Shown here: piece by piece, positions 19,501 to 31,500 of the stretch
Layout of the letters: the number at the start of each line of letters is the position of its first letter
Position numbering within the stretch: the stretch's first letter is position 1
Source: Capsicum annuum
Taxonomy: Eukaryota; Streptophyta; Magnoliopsida; Solanales; Solanaceae
Length of the DNA stretch: 64,000 nt
Direction: 5' to 3'
Assembly: GCF_002878395.1 (NCBI RefSeq)
Contig: NC_061118.1
Span: forward strand, 132,239,769-132,303,768
Notes under the pieces: model-generated
The model's input: only the letters and a program-made list of their open reading frames with translations
What the model was told of the DNA's origin: nothing
The model's database searches: none
Program-made: the position numbers and the translations under genes

Positions 19501-22500
19501 AAAAATTTAGCCCCAATCATCGTTGTAAAAACAGGCAGCTTAACCTATTGATTGTTTCAGAGACACCCAACATAAATGAGGATAATACAGAAGAATTCTT
19601 TGAGCCTACCGGAGAAGATTTAGTTGAAGAGGAAACAAAGGGTACTATGATGGTGTTGAATATGAATTCAGCTATGGGACTTACAGGATGTAGAACAATG
19701 AAATTCGTAGGGAAGATTCATGGGCACAACGTAATTGTTTTGGTCAATAGTGGGGCTACCCATAGTTTTATATTTTCCACTCTTGCTCATCAACTCCAAT
19801 TACCTATTAAGAAAGACCAAAAGATTTGAAGTAGTAATTGGTAATGGTAAACAAGTTAGCGGGAATCAAGTATGCAAAGAGGTAAGGATGGATGCGCAAG
19901 GAATTCAAATCAACCAACAGTATTTTCTATTCGAATTGAAGGGAACTGATTTGGTTTTAGGGATGGAATGGTTGGTCACATTAGGTGAAATGAGGGTAAA
20001 CTGGAAACTTCAAATCATGAAATTCAATGATGCTGGAAGATCAGTGTTTCTTCGAGGGGATCCAGCTATGGTTCGAACAGTAGTATCACTCAAATCTATG
20101 ACCAAATTACTAAAGAAAAGAAACCAAGGGTTTTTTGTCGAGTTGAATCAGGTAACAAGAAGTGAAAATGAAGATGCTATAATAACAATGGAGATTGAAA
20201 AGTTATTATCTGATTATCCAGAAGTAGGTGAACAAACCTTGAGTCTACTACCACATCGTTCGAGGGATCATGCTATTACTCTTCAAACTGGAGCACAATC
20301 ACCGAACATTCGTCCATATTGATATCCTCATTTTCAAAAAGCGGAGATCGAGCGTTTGGTCAAGGAGATGTTGGCTACTGGAATCATTAAGGCTAGTTTT
20401 AGTTCATATTCTAGTCCAGTATTACTGGTTAAGAAGAAGGATGGAAGTTGGCGATTTTGCATGGATTATCAAGCTCTTAATGATATCACTATCCCCGATA
20501 AATTTTCAATACCATGCATTGATGAGTTACTGGATGAACTAGGGGGAGCCACTATATTTACAAAGTTGGATCTTAAGTCGGGTTATCATCAAATTCGCAT
20601 TCAAGCTGGAGATGAAGAAAAAACAGCCTTCCGCACCCATAAGGGACATTATGAGTTTATGGTCATGCCATTTGGCTTGACCAATGCACCCTTGACTTTT
20701 CAATCACTGATGAATGATATTTTTAGGAATTATTTGCGGAAATTTGTTTTAGTATTCTTTGATGATATTATGATTTACAGTAAGGACTATGCTTCACATC
20801 TTGGGCATCTCAAGGTTGTTTTGGATATTATCAAAGAGAATCAACCGGTGATCAACAAAAAAAGGTGCATGTTTGGTCAGCTTAAACTTGAATATCTGGG
20901 CCATATCATTTCCTCTGAAGGAGTGCAAGCTGATCTCTCCAAGATTGAGAGTATGATATCTTGGCCAGTTCCTAAAGATATCAAGTCTTTGCGGGGACTT
21001 TTGGGACTCAGTGGATATTACAGAAAATTCGTCAAAGACTATGGTAAGATCGCTGCCCCTTTGACTGATTTACTTAAAAAGGATGCCTTTTTATGGGGAA
21101 CGAGCCCAACAATCATTTGAAGCGTTAAAGTTGTCTATGACTCAAGTGCCCATTTAGCGATGTTGAATTTTTCTCAGCCTTTTGTAATTGAAATTGATGC
21201 TTCGGGATTTGTTGTTGGTGCAGTGTTAATGCAAAATGGTAAACCTATCGCTTATTTTCGTCGAATGCTTTCTTCTAGAGCAAGACAATGTTCGGTATAT
21301 GAACGGGAGCTGATGGCTATTGTGTTAGCTATCAAAAGATGGAATCACTACTTGATGGGCCATTAATTCATCATCAAAACAGATCAAAAAGCCCTTAAAT
21401 TTTTGCTAGAACAGAGAGTCATGGATGAGAATCAACATAAATGGGACTCCAAACTCATGGGTTATAAGTTTGGGATAAAGTACAAATCGGGTGCTGAAAA
21501 TAGAGTGGCTGATGCATTGTCAAGACACGGGAATCTGCATTTTTAATTTGGAAATATGAAGACAAGGAAGAATGGGACCAGGAAGTACAACGAGACCAAA
21601 ATGACTAATATTTTGCAGAAGTTTATCTCAGGACAACAAACAGATGACAAATACAGCTTGAAGAATGGATGTCTACTATTCAAAGGACGCTTGGTTTTGC
21701 CACAAGGATCATCTCGTATACCTGGTCTATTGAAAGAATTTCATTCTTCTCCTATAGGAGGCCATTCGGGGTATATTCGCACATATAAAAGGTTGTCTGA
21801 GAATATCTATTGGGAAGGTATGAAGAGGGATGTGCAAGACTTTGTTTCCAGGTGTGAAATTTGTCAAAAGAACAAGTCTCAAACTTTGAGTCTTGCAGGG
21901 TTACTTCAACCTTTGCTTATACCTCATCATGTCTGGGAGGATGTAACTATGGACTTCATTACTGGCCTTCCTAAATCCCATAGGTTTGATACTATATTGG
22001 TTGTGGTGGATCGTCTTGCTAAGTATGCACATTTTATTCCATTTTCACACCCTTTTAATGCTAAAGATGTGGCTGCTGTTTTCTTTAAGGAAGTGGTTAA
22101 ACTGCATGGATTTCCTAAATCTATTGTGTCTGATCTTGACCGTGTGTTCATAAGCCAATTTTGGAAAGAGCTATTCAAAATAACAGGTACTACCTTATGC
22201 TATAGCTCTTCATGTCATCCGGAAACCGATGGGAAAACGGAAGTCGTGAATAGAAGTTTGGAGACATATCTCTGTATGGCAGGAGAAAATCCTAAACAAT
22301 GGTTCCACTGGTTATCTTGGTCAAAATATTGGTTTAATACATCCTTTAACAGATCTGCAGGTATGACACCCTTTAAGGCATTATACGGAAGGGATCCACC
22401 ATCAATTTTTTCACATGGATGACATGACTTCAGCGGTAGAAGAAGTAAATGAGCAGTTGCGCATTAGAAATACGATCTTAACTGAACTCAAAGAACATCT

Positions 22501-25500
22501 ACTGCAAGCACAACAAAGAATGAAGAATCAAACTGATCGACATCGTCGAGAAGTGATTTTTGAGATTGGTGAAATGGTATATCTCAAACTTCGGCCCTAT
22601 AAACTACGTTCTTTGGCTAAGAAGATCAATGAAAAACTCAGTCCCCGTTTTAATGGCCCTTTCAAGATTCTAGAAAGGATTGGTCCCGTAGCTTATCGGT
22701 TGGAGTTACCGATTGGAACTCGCATTCATTCAGTGTTTCATGTGAATGTTTCACAGTTGAGAAAATGCTTGCTTCCAACTACTCCTGTTCAAAACCTACC
22801 TCCATTTCTTACCCAAGATTTGGAGCTTCAAGTTGAACTTGAAGCAGTGAGGCAGACCAAGAAGCTAATCAATGGTAAATGGGAAGTGTTAATCAAGTGG
22901 AAGACCCTACCAGAATTTGAGAACACTTGGGAGGAATATGCAATCATTAATTTGCAATTTCCTGACTTTCACCTTGAGGACAAGGTGATTCTTATAGGGG
23001 CGGGTAATGATGTACCTCAAGTTATAAAAACTTATTCTAGGAGGCCAAAATAAGCAATTGGGAAACTTAGTAAATGTCATCAGTCAATTACACATGTATT
23101 GGGTGTTTTTTTCTGTAGGAAAAGGGGCAGGACAGTGGACAGATATTCAGAAAAGAAAAGGGAATCTTCTGGGAGAGTTCTAGCCTCTTGAATGTCTAGG
23201 AATGCTGGAATTTGTGTAATCTTAGTAGTATGTACTGTATTAGTGAATTTCATACGTGTTAGGTTGTATCTAACAGTATTAGCAGTTTCATAGTGGCTGT
23301 CTTCAGGTTTATTGTTGTAATATCAGTATATCTAGTGTAAAACATCAATATTTGTTTCTCTATTTACTGTTTTTCGCAGTAAGTCTATCATAATCTTAAA
23401 TAGTCATTCTCTTCCCGGTATAGTTTTGTCTTTGGGGTTCAAGTTTTTCTTCTCTATGTTGAGTTTACGATTCTAACAGGTTTGTTTGTTACTCCTATCT
23501 TTTTTGGGAAAGTTAAATGTTCCTAAAATGAGTGATATACCATTAATGTTGTTCAATATAGATGGCGAATGAGGATATTAGGCTTAATTGGTCTATTTGT
23601 GCATACATTGCAGGAGTCCAATCCATTTTATCGTGGATTGCCCTTTTGCTTGGGCATTGTTGTGGCTATTCATATTGATGAGAGAATTTTGTGTCATAAT
23701 TTGAGTGAGTTCTTTCCACTTTTGTGGTCTAATACGATAGAAGGTAATGTTTATGGAAAGGTCCTATGTTTCAAAACTTGGCTTGATTGGATTGATAGAG
23801 TGTGTTCTAGTACAAAGTTATGGAGTGAACATTAGCATGGTTATGAGATAGTGGAATCGACTATAGAAAAAGGAAGTCACTGACTACTTAGGAATGCATG
23901 TTTTTGTCTTTATTTTGGGATTATATATCCTCTTCTGATAAAAAAAAATGTTTTCCTTAATTTATTCTCTTGCCCGAGATACTCAGGCATCTTCAGCATG
24001 ACAATTGTGATGCTTTTAGGACAGCATTAAATGATCTCGAGAGGAACGATGTGACTCCTTGTTTGAGTTCTCTTTTGTTCTGTATATTCTTATGAACATC
24101 TTGTCCCAGTGTTATCAAAACTGAAAAGCAAAAAGGGGAAGATCTTTTGGGTTTAAAGCTCAAGGTATAAATAACAAGCTAGCTTTACTGTAGAAAAAGC
24201 ACATATATTAACTACGGACACAACTCAGAATTAAAAATCTACAGTTGAAGTGAGTATTTATCGTTTATAATTCCATCTTTAAGAAAGAGTCCATAGGCCA
24301 TGAAATGCACGCCTTACCTGTAATGAACGAACTCTGGGAATAAGATAAATCCTTCAGAAGTATAACACTTCCTTAATATCTGAAGTATATCTTGTGTTAT
24401 TTGAAGCAATTAGACATTAGATGTTTTCTCAAAAGTAACAAATTCATTTTAAAGCATCTAGGATTTCAATTTGGCAAGCTGCTAGATTCACTGTGTATTT
24501 GGGATGATTGATCCACCTGTTTTCTTGTATGAGTGCAGGCAAAGGAAGTCCGGAGGTTGGCCGACAATATGGTTCAGCTCGGAAAGGAGGTACAAATATA
24601 GTTGGAAGATTGAAATTTCTGAGTATTTTCTTCTTAAAAATGAAATTTCTTGAGTTTTTTTCTTGGTGTGTAGAGAATGTTAATATGCCGTTTTAGTCTT
24701 ATTCGTCCTTCAAATACATACCATGATTTCTCAGAAAAATAAAATAGAATTATACTGCAAAAAAGATGTCAATTAATCAGTAAGGTTTGTGTACGTAGTT
24801 TTTTATTTGATAAATTCTTAATCTAAATTACATCACACTATCCACTTGATATAAGTGGCATAACATTACCATTTGTTCTATGAAACTAATAGTTAAGTTT
24901 CACGGCTAGTTTTAAAGAGTGAACATTTGCCACCCCTCTATGAATTTGAGTCTGCAGTATCTTCTGTACAGAAGCTGATGACCAATCTTTCCGTCAGAAA
25001 CTGCATAGTCTGGGGAAGCTAGAATAGAGCTGATTTACTGAGTAATTTAATCAAACTTATGGAAAAATGAACAATAAATTGCTTTGATTTATTTTTGTTG
25101 ATGAGGTAGCAAGGTTGTTCTCGCTATGCCTCATTGGTGGTTTCCACAATTATGGTGGGTGATAAAAGCTTGTATGTGTCAAGGGATGATGCAGAAAGAA
25201 AGTTCATATTTTTGGAGTTTTGAACGCCAATTCCATAAATGGGCAGGATCAATAGATTTGATCTTAGATCGGTAGCGAGGTCTTGAAGAGAGCCACTCTG
25301 ACTGAAGGTGGTGTGCCAAGCTCAAAAACTTGGGCTTGTAGTAATGTGGTGGAATGTTGGGTCGTTGCAGTAGGTGAGGCCTAGCTATTTCTCAGGTTTC
25401 CTATAGGTAGAAGCTAAACAAGCTTTGAAAGAAGGAAGTGATACGAAAACGACCAAGAACACACGAAAGCACACTCCCAAAACAGTCCACTAACTCAATG

Positions 25501-28500
25501 AGCCGAGGACCCTTTAGGAGACCACACTCGGATTCAAGAACAAGAACAAGAAGGAAGAGATTACAAGGTGTTTTAACACCAAATCAGCTAACAACCAAAC
25601 TATATTAGCAATAATAAAAGAGACAACAATAACAACAAGAAGGAATACACTCGGCTTACACTAATCAAGAGGAAACAATCCAAGATTACAATAAAAGTAA
25701 AGGGATAGATAGATAGACCAATGGTTGGTATAATCTTAAGAACCCAAGAACTTATTCCACTCTTGGACCCCTAACACCACACACAACACAAAACCTATCT
25801 CTTACGTGACACAAGATCGGATTCCACCTCTCAAGTATCGACGTTTCCAAGCAAAATGCATACACAAGTGATTCCACACTTGTATAAGCCCTAGTTTTCG
25901 GTTTGCCTCTTAGAGAAGAGAGGACTTGTGTTACAAAGTGTTATACACTCTCAATATTCATCAAAAAAACTAAGTCTAAAAGCCCTACAATGCTCCTTTT
26001 ATAGCTATTACAAAATGTAAGTTAAAATGACCAAAAGGCCCTTCAAAGAGTGGGCGCCCATCAAGCGTAAGTTATGGACTGATTTTGGTGCATTTTGGGC
26101 CTCTCTTACACTTCAATTGCACACACCAAGGCTCGGGTCCAACTCGCACTCTCATAAGTCCATATCCGTGATTATTCTTATATCATCCTCTCCATCTTGA
26201 GAGGAATTTGTCCACAAATTCACGGCTTCACCTTGTTCAATTGGTCACTTCAAAGGAAACCTACTTAAAACAGTCCGCAAACAAGTCACAAAAACAGTCC
26301 ACAAAAACATGAAGAATCCGAAGGCTCAATAACAAGTCTCGGCCAACATCTTCATTTTGAACCTCGGCTTCCTCTCCATCTTGAGCCTTGTCTTCATCCT
26401 CATCCGAAACACATAGTGAATGGCAAAGGAAACACTAAACACATCCCACCTCTTTTCTTGGTGGCGGGTTCCTTGTGGTTCCCTACATCTTCCCCTCAAC
26501 TTCTCTTCCATCTTATACGCATCATTGTAGGCTCCATGTCCCTCATGTTCCCTTCTACCACACTCCTCTATATGGACATATCGGTTTAGGTGAAGTGGAG
26601 TTTCGGATGAAAGGATTGATTTGGTAATATAGAGCTTCGGTTGTGGAGCTTGGATGGGAGGAGGTTGGCTTCCCAAGTTCTTCTTGTTGGACTTGATCGA
26701 ATTGTGGGAGAAGTGACCTACTTAGGTCTCGGGTTGGAGGACATTTGGTGGCTTGGCTTATGTCTATGTCATTTGGTGGTGGTCTTGGAGGTCTTATTGT
26801 TTGAGTTAAAGTTTCGGAAGTAGAAACACGAGAATTCCTTCGACTCTCCACTCGATCCACCCTCTCAAGTATAGTAGACATATCCGAGCCCAATTTTTCA
26901 AGACCCGCATTCACCTTAGTTATTTCACGGGCAATAGCATCAAGGTGGGCCGAAATGGTGTCCATTATGGCCAAGGAGATACCTACAAGACAGAAAACAT
27001 GTTAGTTGTACAAAATATCCTCACTCTCTCTTTTATTTCGTGTCTCTCGGATCCCTCACTCTCAATCTCACAAGTGTTGTAAGCTTGTTTGTACTTCGAA
27101 AGGTGAATCCAACGTTTAATAGGACCCCAGAGAGTAAGGAAAACACACAAGGACGTATTACAGTGACTCAAAAGAATTAAGACACACAAAGGAAGGTTAA
27201 CACGAAGAACGACTTCAAAACTAACTTACAATCTAGTACTAGCTTGTAAGTTAGATTTGGAATCAACAAACGAAACTAAAGACACAAAATGAGACTAAAA
27301 GATCGAAATTTGAGCTTAAAATATGTTGCGTGAACAGTAAAAGTGATGACGTGGCAGCCCACTATTGGTCACTGTTTTGGCGCCATTTTATTTACCAATT
27401 TGAAGTCTTGATCACTTTACAATTTGAAATGGTGAATTTTGGCTAATGGAAGAAAGACTACAAGTCTTGGAACTCCTTTCAATTTTCAAACACGTCTTAA
27501 CTTGACTAGTACTATTCCCACAAATCAAGGCCCTTGAAACAAGGAAAAGTGGTTGAAAAAGTTGATGTCAAGTCTAGGAAGTGATGGGTTCAACTCCTTT
27601 CACCAACAAACTTTACAACTTTTATCTTCAACTTTTTGAATCTATTTTGCACTTTTTGTTGGTTAAGTTATAAGACTAGGTGAAGAACAAGATGAACACA
27701 AGAACAATCTTAAAGAACTACAACAACAACACCTTCAACGCCTACTCCAATTCTTCACAACAACACCACAACACACGGCCACCTTTCAAGTTCACAACAA
27801 AACTTCAACAAGCTCAAATATAGATAGACACCTTTAGTGTTAGTGAATCAAGAAACTAACACAAGAAACATGCTAGACTAACAAAAAGATTACTAGATAT
27901 AGACACACAAACAAGTTTTCAACCAAGACATCAAGATACAACTTTTGGCCAAGAACATGATCTTAAGAACACAACTTTTTCTCCTTTTTTTTTTTCAACT
28001 ACCATGCCCAAGAGTGATTTTGTTGGAACCAAATCAACCACAAGCTCTGATACCAAATGATACGATAACGACCAAGAACACATGAAAACACACTCCCAAA
28101 GCAGTCCACTAACTCAATGAGCCGAGGACCCTTTAGGAGACCACACTCAGATTCAAGAACAAGAACAAGAAGGAAGGGATTACAAGGTGTTTTAACACCA
28201 AATCAGCCAACACCCAAACTATATTAGCAACAATACAAGAGACAACAATAACAACAACAAGGAATACACTTGGCTTACACTAATCAAGAGGAAACAATAC
28301 AAGATTACAATAAAAGTAAAGGGATAGATAGATAGACCAATGGTTGGTATAATCTTAAGAACCCAAGAACTTATTCCACTCTTGGACCCTTAACACCACA
28401 CACAACACCAAACCTATCTCTTATGTGACACAAGATCGGATTCCACCTCTCAAGCATCTACGTTTCCAAGCAAAATGCATACACAAGTGATTCCACACTT

Positions 28501-31500
28501 GTATAAGCCCTAGTTTCCGGTTTGCCTCTTAGAGAAGAGAGGACTTGTGTTACAAAGTGATACACATTCAATATTCATCAAAAAAACTAAGTCTAAAAGC
28601 CCTACAATGCTCCTTTTATAGCTATTACAAAATATAAGTTAAAATGACCAAAAGGCCCTTCAAAGAGTGGGCGCCCATCAAGTGTAAGTTATGGACTGTT
28701 TTTGGTGCATTTTGGGCCTCTCTTATACTTCAATTGCACACACCAAGGCTCGGGTCCAACTCGCACTCTTATAAGTCCACATCCGTGATTATTCTCGTAT
28801 CAGGAAGAGTGTCTTTTTTTCTGCTTGACCGATGGTCCTTTAGCACAGGGGATTGTTAATTGACCTAATGAGGATCCCCGTTGATCTTTTGTGCATGAGA
28901 CTATTCAAACAGATTGGGATGTTTGTGCAGAGGCTTTTTGGCTGTGGACCTATTCCAACTGACCTGGTGAAAGTCTTAGTCAAAGATTTTGGTGGTGTTT
29001 CGAGTTATGTAGGGCCAGAGATGGAGAGTTCTTCTGTAAGGTGGATTTCATATAAGAAGGTTCCATTTTGGTCCCAAATGATTCAGTATTTCTCCATAGG
29101 ATTCAGTTTGAATCAGGACAAATGGAAACTTTAGTTTTGGGGGATTGCTTTATGGTATTCAGTGGTGGAGCTTAGTAGTGTCAAGGGGGTTCCAAAACCC
29201 CTTTGTCAGAAAATTACACTTTGCAAATAAAGTAAAAATGATTTTTTTTTGGTTATATGCCAGCTGTTAATCCCCTTGGCATGATGAAAGATTTAAGTAC
29301 CGTGGTTAAGGGGGTTGGTTCAAAATTGCATTAGGTCATATGTTTAAATTACAAGTACTTTTTTGAATCGCTTGTATAAATTTATTAGGTCATATGTTCA
29401 GTTTATATAAGATGCTGATTACCAGTGAGCACAGGAATCTTTTAAGAGAGGAAGCGGTGCTCATTCCCACGAAAATGTTGGGGGCAGTATCTCTTTTGGC
29501 TTTTCATGCCTTCCAGCCTCAAACCTGTTTCCTTGTCTCACGAAATTGGGAATGATAAATAGATTTTTGTCCATGTATACAAAATGGAAGTACAGAATTA
29601 TTAATGAGGACTATAGGGAACTTATCCCAAAATATGAGAAAGATAGAGAAGAATAGGACAGTAACAGGGAATTATGATCCAAAATGCCAAATTTGAAATG
29701 TCAATCTGAAAAAGTAGTCAACCAAAGGAGATGATAATGAGAGCAATTTGTGAGCACAAAAGCATAGTGGTGTTCACCATGAGTAAAATGTAACATTAGG
29801 AAGTTTCTTTATTTGGTTTTGATTCGAGAGGATGTAATCACAAGGCTGAAATTTATAGAAATGAGCGAAACATTGTAGCCTCTTAGGTTTGTCTCAACTT
29901 GGATAAATTACTTTTAATGTAACAAGGCTTGTCTTAACGTGGAAAAATATATAACTAAAAGGATTATTATTTAGATCACTTTCTTGGTTGTAGTGGTGTT
30001 GGTTGTTTTTGGTCAGAGCTTAAGCTGGTTGACCTTGGCTTGTTGGTTTCTTTTGTGAACAGAGTTAGAAAGTACTTTTGAGGCTAATCTAACTTAGTAT
30101 TATTAAAAGCAAAAAGCACAAAAAAGCTCTAAGGTCCATTGGGGCTTTAAACACATTGAAAATAAAGCATGGGCTTTAATGAAAGAAGGTAGGGAGAAAA
30201 AAATATATATAGAGAGAGTCCAAGATTAATAACTATAATCATGAATGACAAATATATAAACAAAGAAACCAAATCATTCCCATTGGTGAGGTCGACAACA
30301 TTGATTTGCTTGCACAGGTTTTGCACTGTCATGTAGGGGTTCTATCTACCACTTATTTGGGTCTACCCTCGGGGGCCACAAATAAAGACATTAATGTGTG
30401 GAGTCCAGTTCTTGAGAGGGAGGGTAGAGAATAGGCTTGCTGGTTGGCAAAAAAGGTACTTGTCCAAAGGAGGGAAAGAAGCGCTTATCAAGAACACATT
30501 ATCGAGCATCCCCAGATACTTTATGTCTTTGTTTCATGCTCCTACTAGTGTTACAGGAAAATTGGAAAGGCTCCAAAGAAACTTCCTAGGGATTCGACAG
30601 ACGGGGCAAGAAAACTTCATTTGGTTCGATAGGAGAAAGTGACTACTACTAAAAGTTGGGGAGGGTTGGGAGTCAAAGATTTGAGGGTATTTAATAGAGC
30701 TTTGCTGGGGAAATGGTTGGGGAGATTCGGGATAGAGGTCCATTCGTTATGGAGAGGGGTGATAGTAGAAAAATATGGGTTGATGGAAGGGGGATGGAGA
30801 ATTAACAATATCACTATGGCATTTGGGTGTAGAATGTGGAGGAATATCATGAACGGTCGGATTGATTTTGAGGTTTACATCTCGTTCAGGTTAAGGGACC
30901 GGGGGAGAGTCAGTTTTTGGAAAAATAAATGGTGCGGAGATGTGGTACTAAAAGATGAGTTCCCGAGCTTCTATAGGTTTTCTTGTCAGAGGGAGGCAGT
31001 AGTCCATCATATTAGGGGTTTACAAAAGAATTGTTTTGGGATTTGAGGTTTAGGAGGAATCTTCAAGACTGGGAGGTTAATGAGTTTCAAAGGTTACTAG
31101 TTCTACTTCATTAGCATCGCGAGCCAGTTGATAGACCTGATACTCTGAAATGGAAATTTTGGAGTAATTGGGTTTTTTCTATCAAGTCCTTCTACGAGAA
31201 GTTTTTGGTGAGGGAATTGGAGGCTTTTCCCGTAAAGTCAATTTGGATTCCTAAGGTGCCGAGGAAGGTGTGCTTTTTCTCATGGTTAGCTGCTAGAGGG
31301 GTGATTACGACGGCGGAAAACCTTAAGAAAAGAAAGTTTATGCATTAGCGAGTGTTTCTTATGCAAGGAGACGAGTGAGGATGTTGATCATCTTCTATTA
31401 CATTGCAGCTTGACTACGATACTGGTAGGATATGCCTAGGTGGTTTGGTATATCTTGGGTGATGCCGAGAACTGTGAAGGATGTGTTGTCTTGCTGGAAA

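Larger units (their letters stand above)
18099..23390 (+). mobile_element. Ty3/gypsy chromovirus, structurally complete, 5,292 bp, in bL17 intron 2
   Basis: Two LTRs (386 and 383 bp), a tRNA-iMet-type primer site, gag, protease, RT, RNase H, integrase, a C-terminal chromodomain-like region and a polypurine tract are present in order, flanked by 5-bp duplications TAATC. The domain order and chromodomain make it a chromovirus; small size and short LTRs suggest the Reina clade (inference). Gag-pol carries at least four nonsense codons and at least five frameshifts, so it is dead. The LTRs differ at about 20 positions counted by eye. It is in the same transcriptional orientation as the host gene. 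Confidence 0.95.
16635..24538 (+). other. bL17 intron 2 (7,904 bp)
   Basis: GT-AG intron. About 5.3 kb is a single LTR retrotransposon; SINE fragments and a diverged MITE add more. The rest (about 17,500-18,098 and 23,396-24,100) is ordinary AT-rich intron in which I recognise nothing, including an unassigned open stretch at 23,569-23,835. Confidence 0.9.
25439..28802 (-). mobile_element. Non-autonomous LTR retrotransposon, 3,364 bp, antisense in bL17 intron 3
   Basis: LTRs at 25,439-26,185 and 28,058-28,802 bracket an interior of only 1.87 kb. The minus-strand order is 5' LTR (right), primer site, about 1.1 kb non-coding leader, partial gag frame, polypurine tract, 3' LTR (left). The target duplication GGAAG is at 25,434-25,438 and 28,803-28,807. 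No protease, RT or integrase is present. It is too long for a typical TRIM and shorter than a LARD; it probably depends on a Ty3/gypsy relative. Confidence 0.92.

Noticed and set aside
23569..23835. 88-codon open frame in bL17 intron 2
   Set aside because: No recognisable domain, lies in an intron, and could be chance; not called a gene.
24508..24696. Open frame running through bL17 exon 3
   Set aside because: It contains exon 3 only in a different frame or as intron read-through; the spliced gene explains the conservation.
28853..29134. 93-codon open frame in bL17 intron 3
   Set aside because: No recognisable domain; intronic; no supporting structure.
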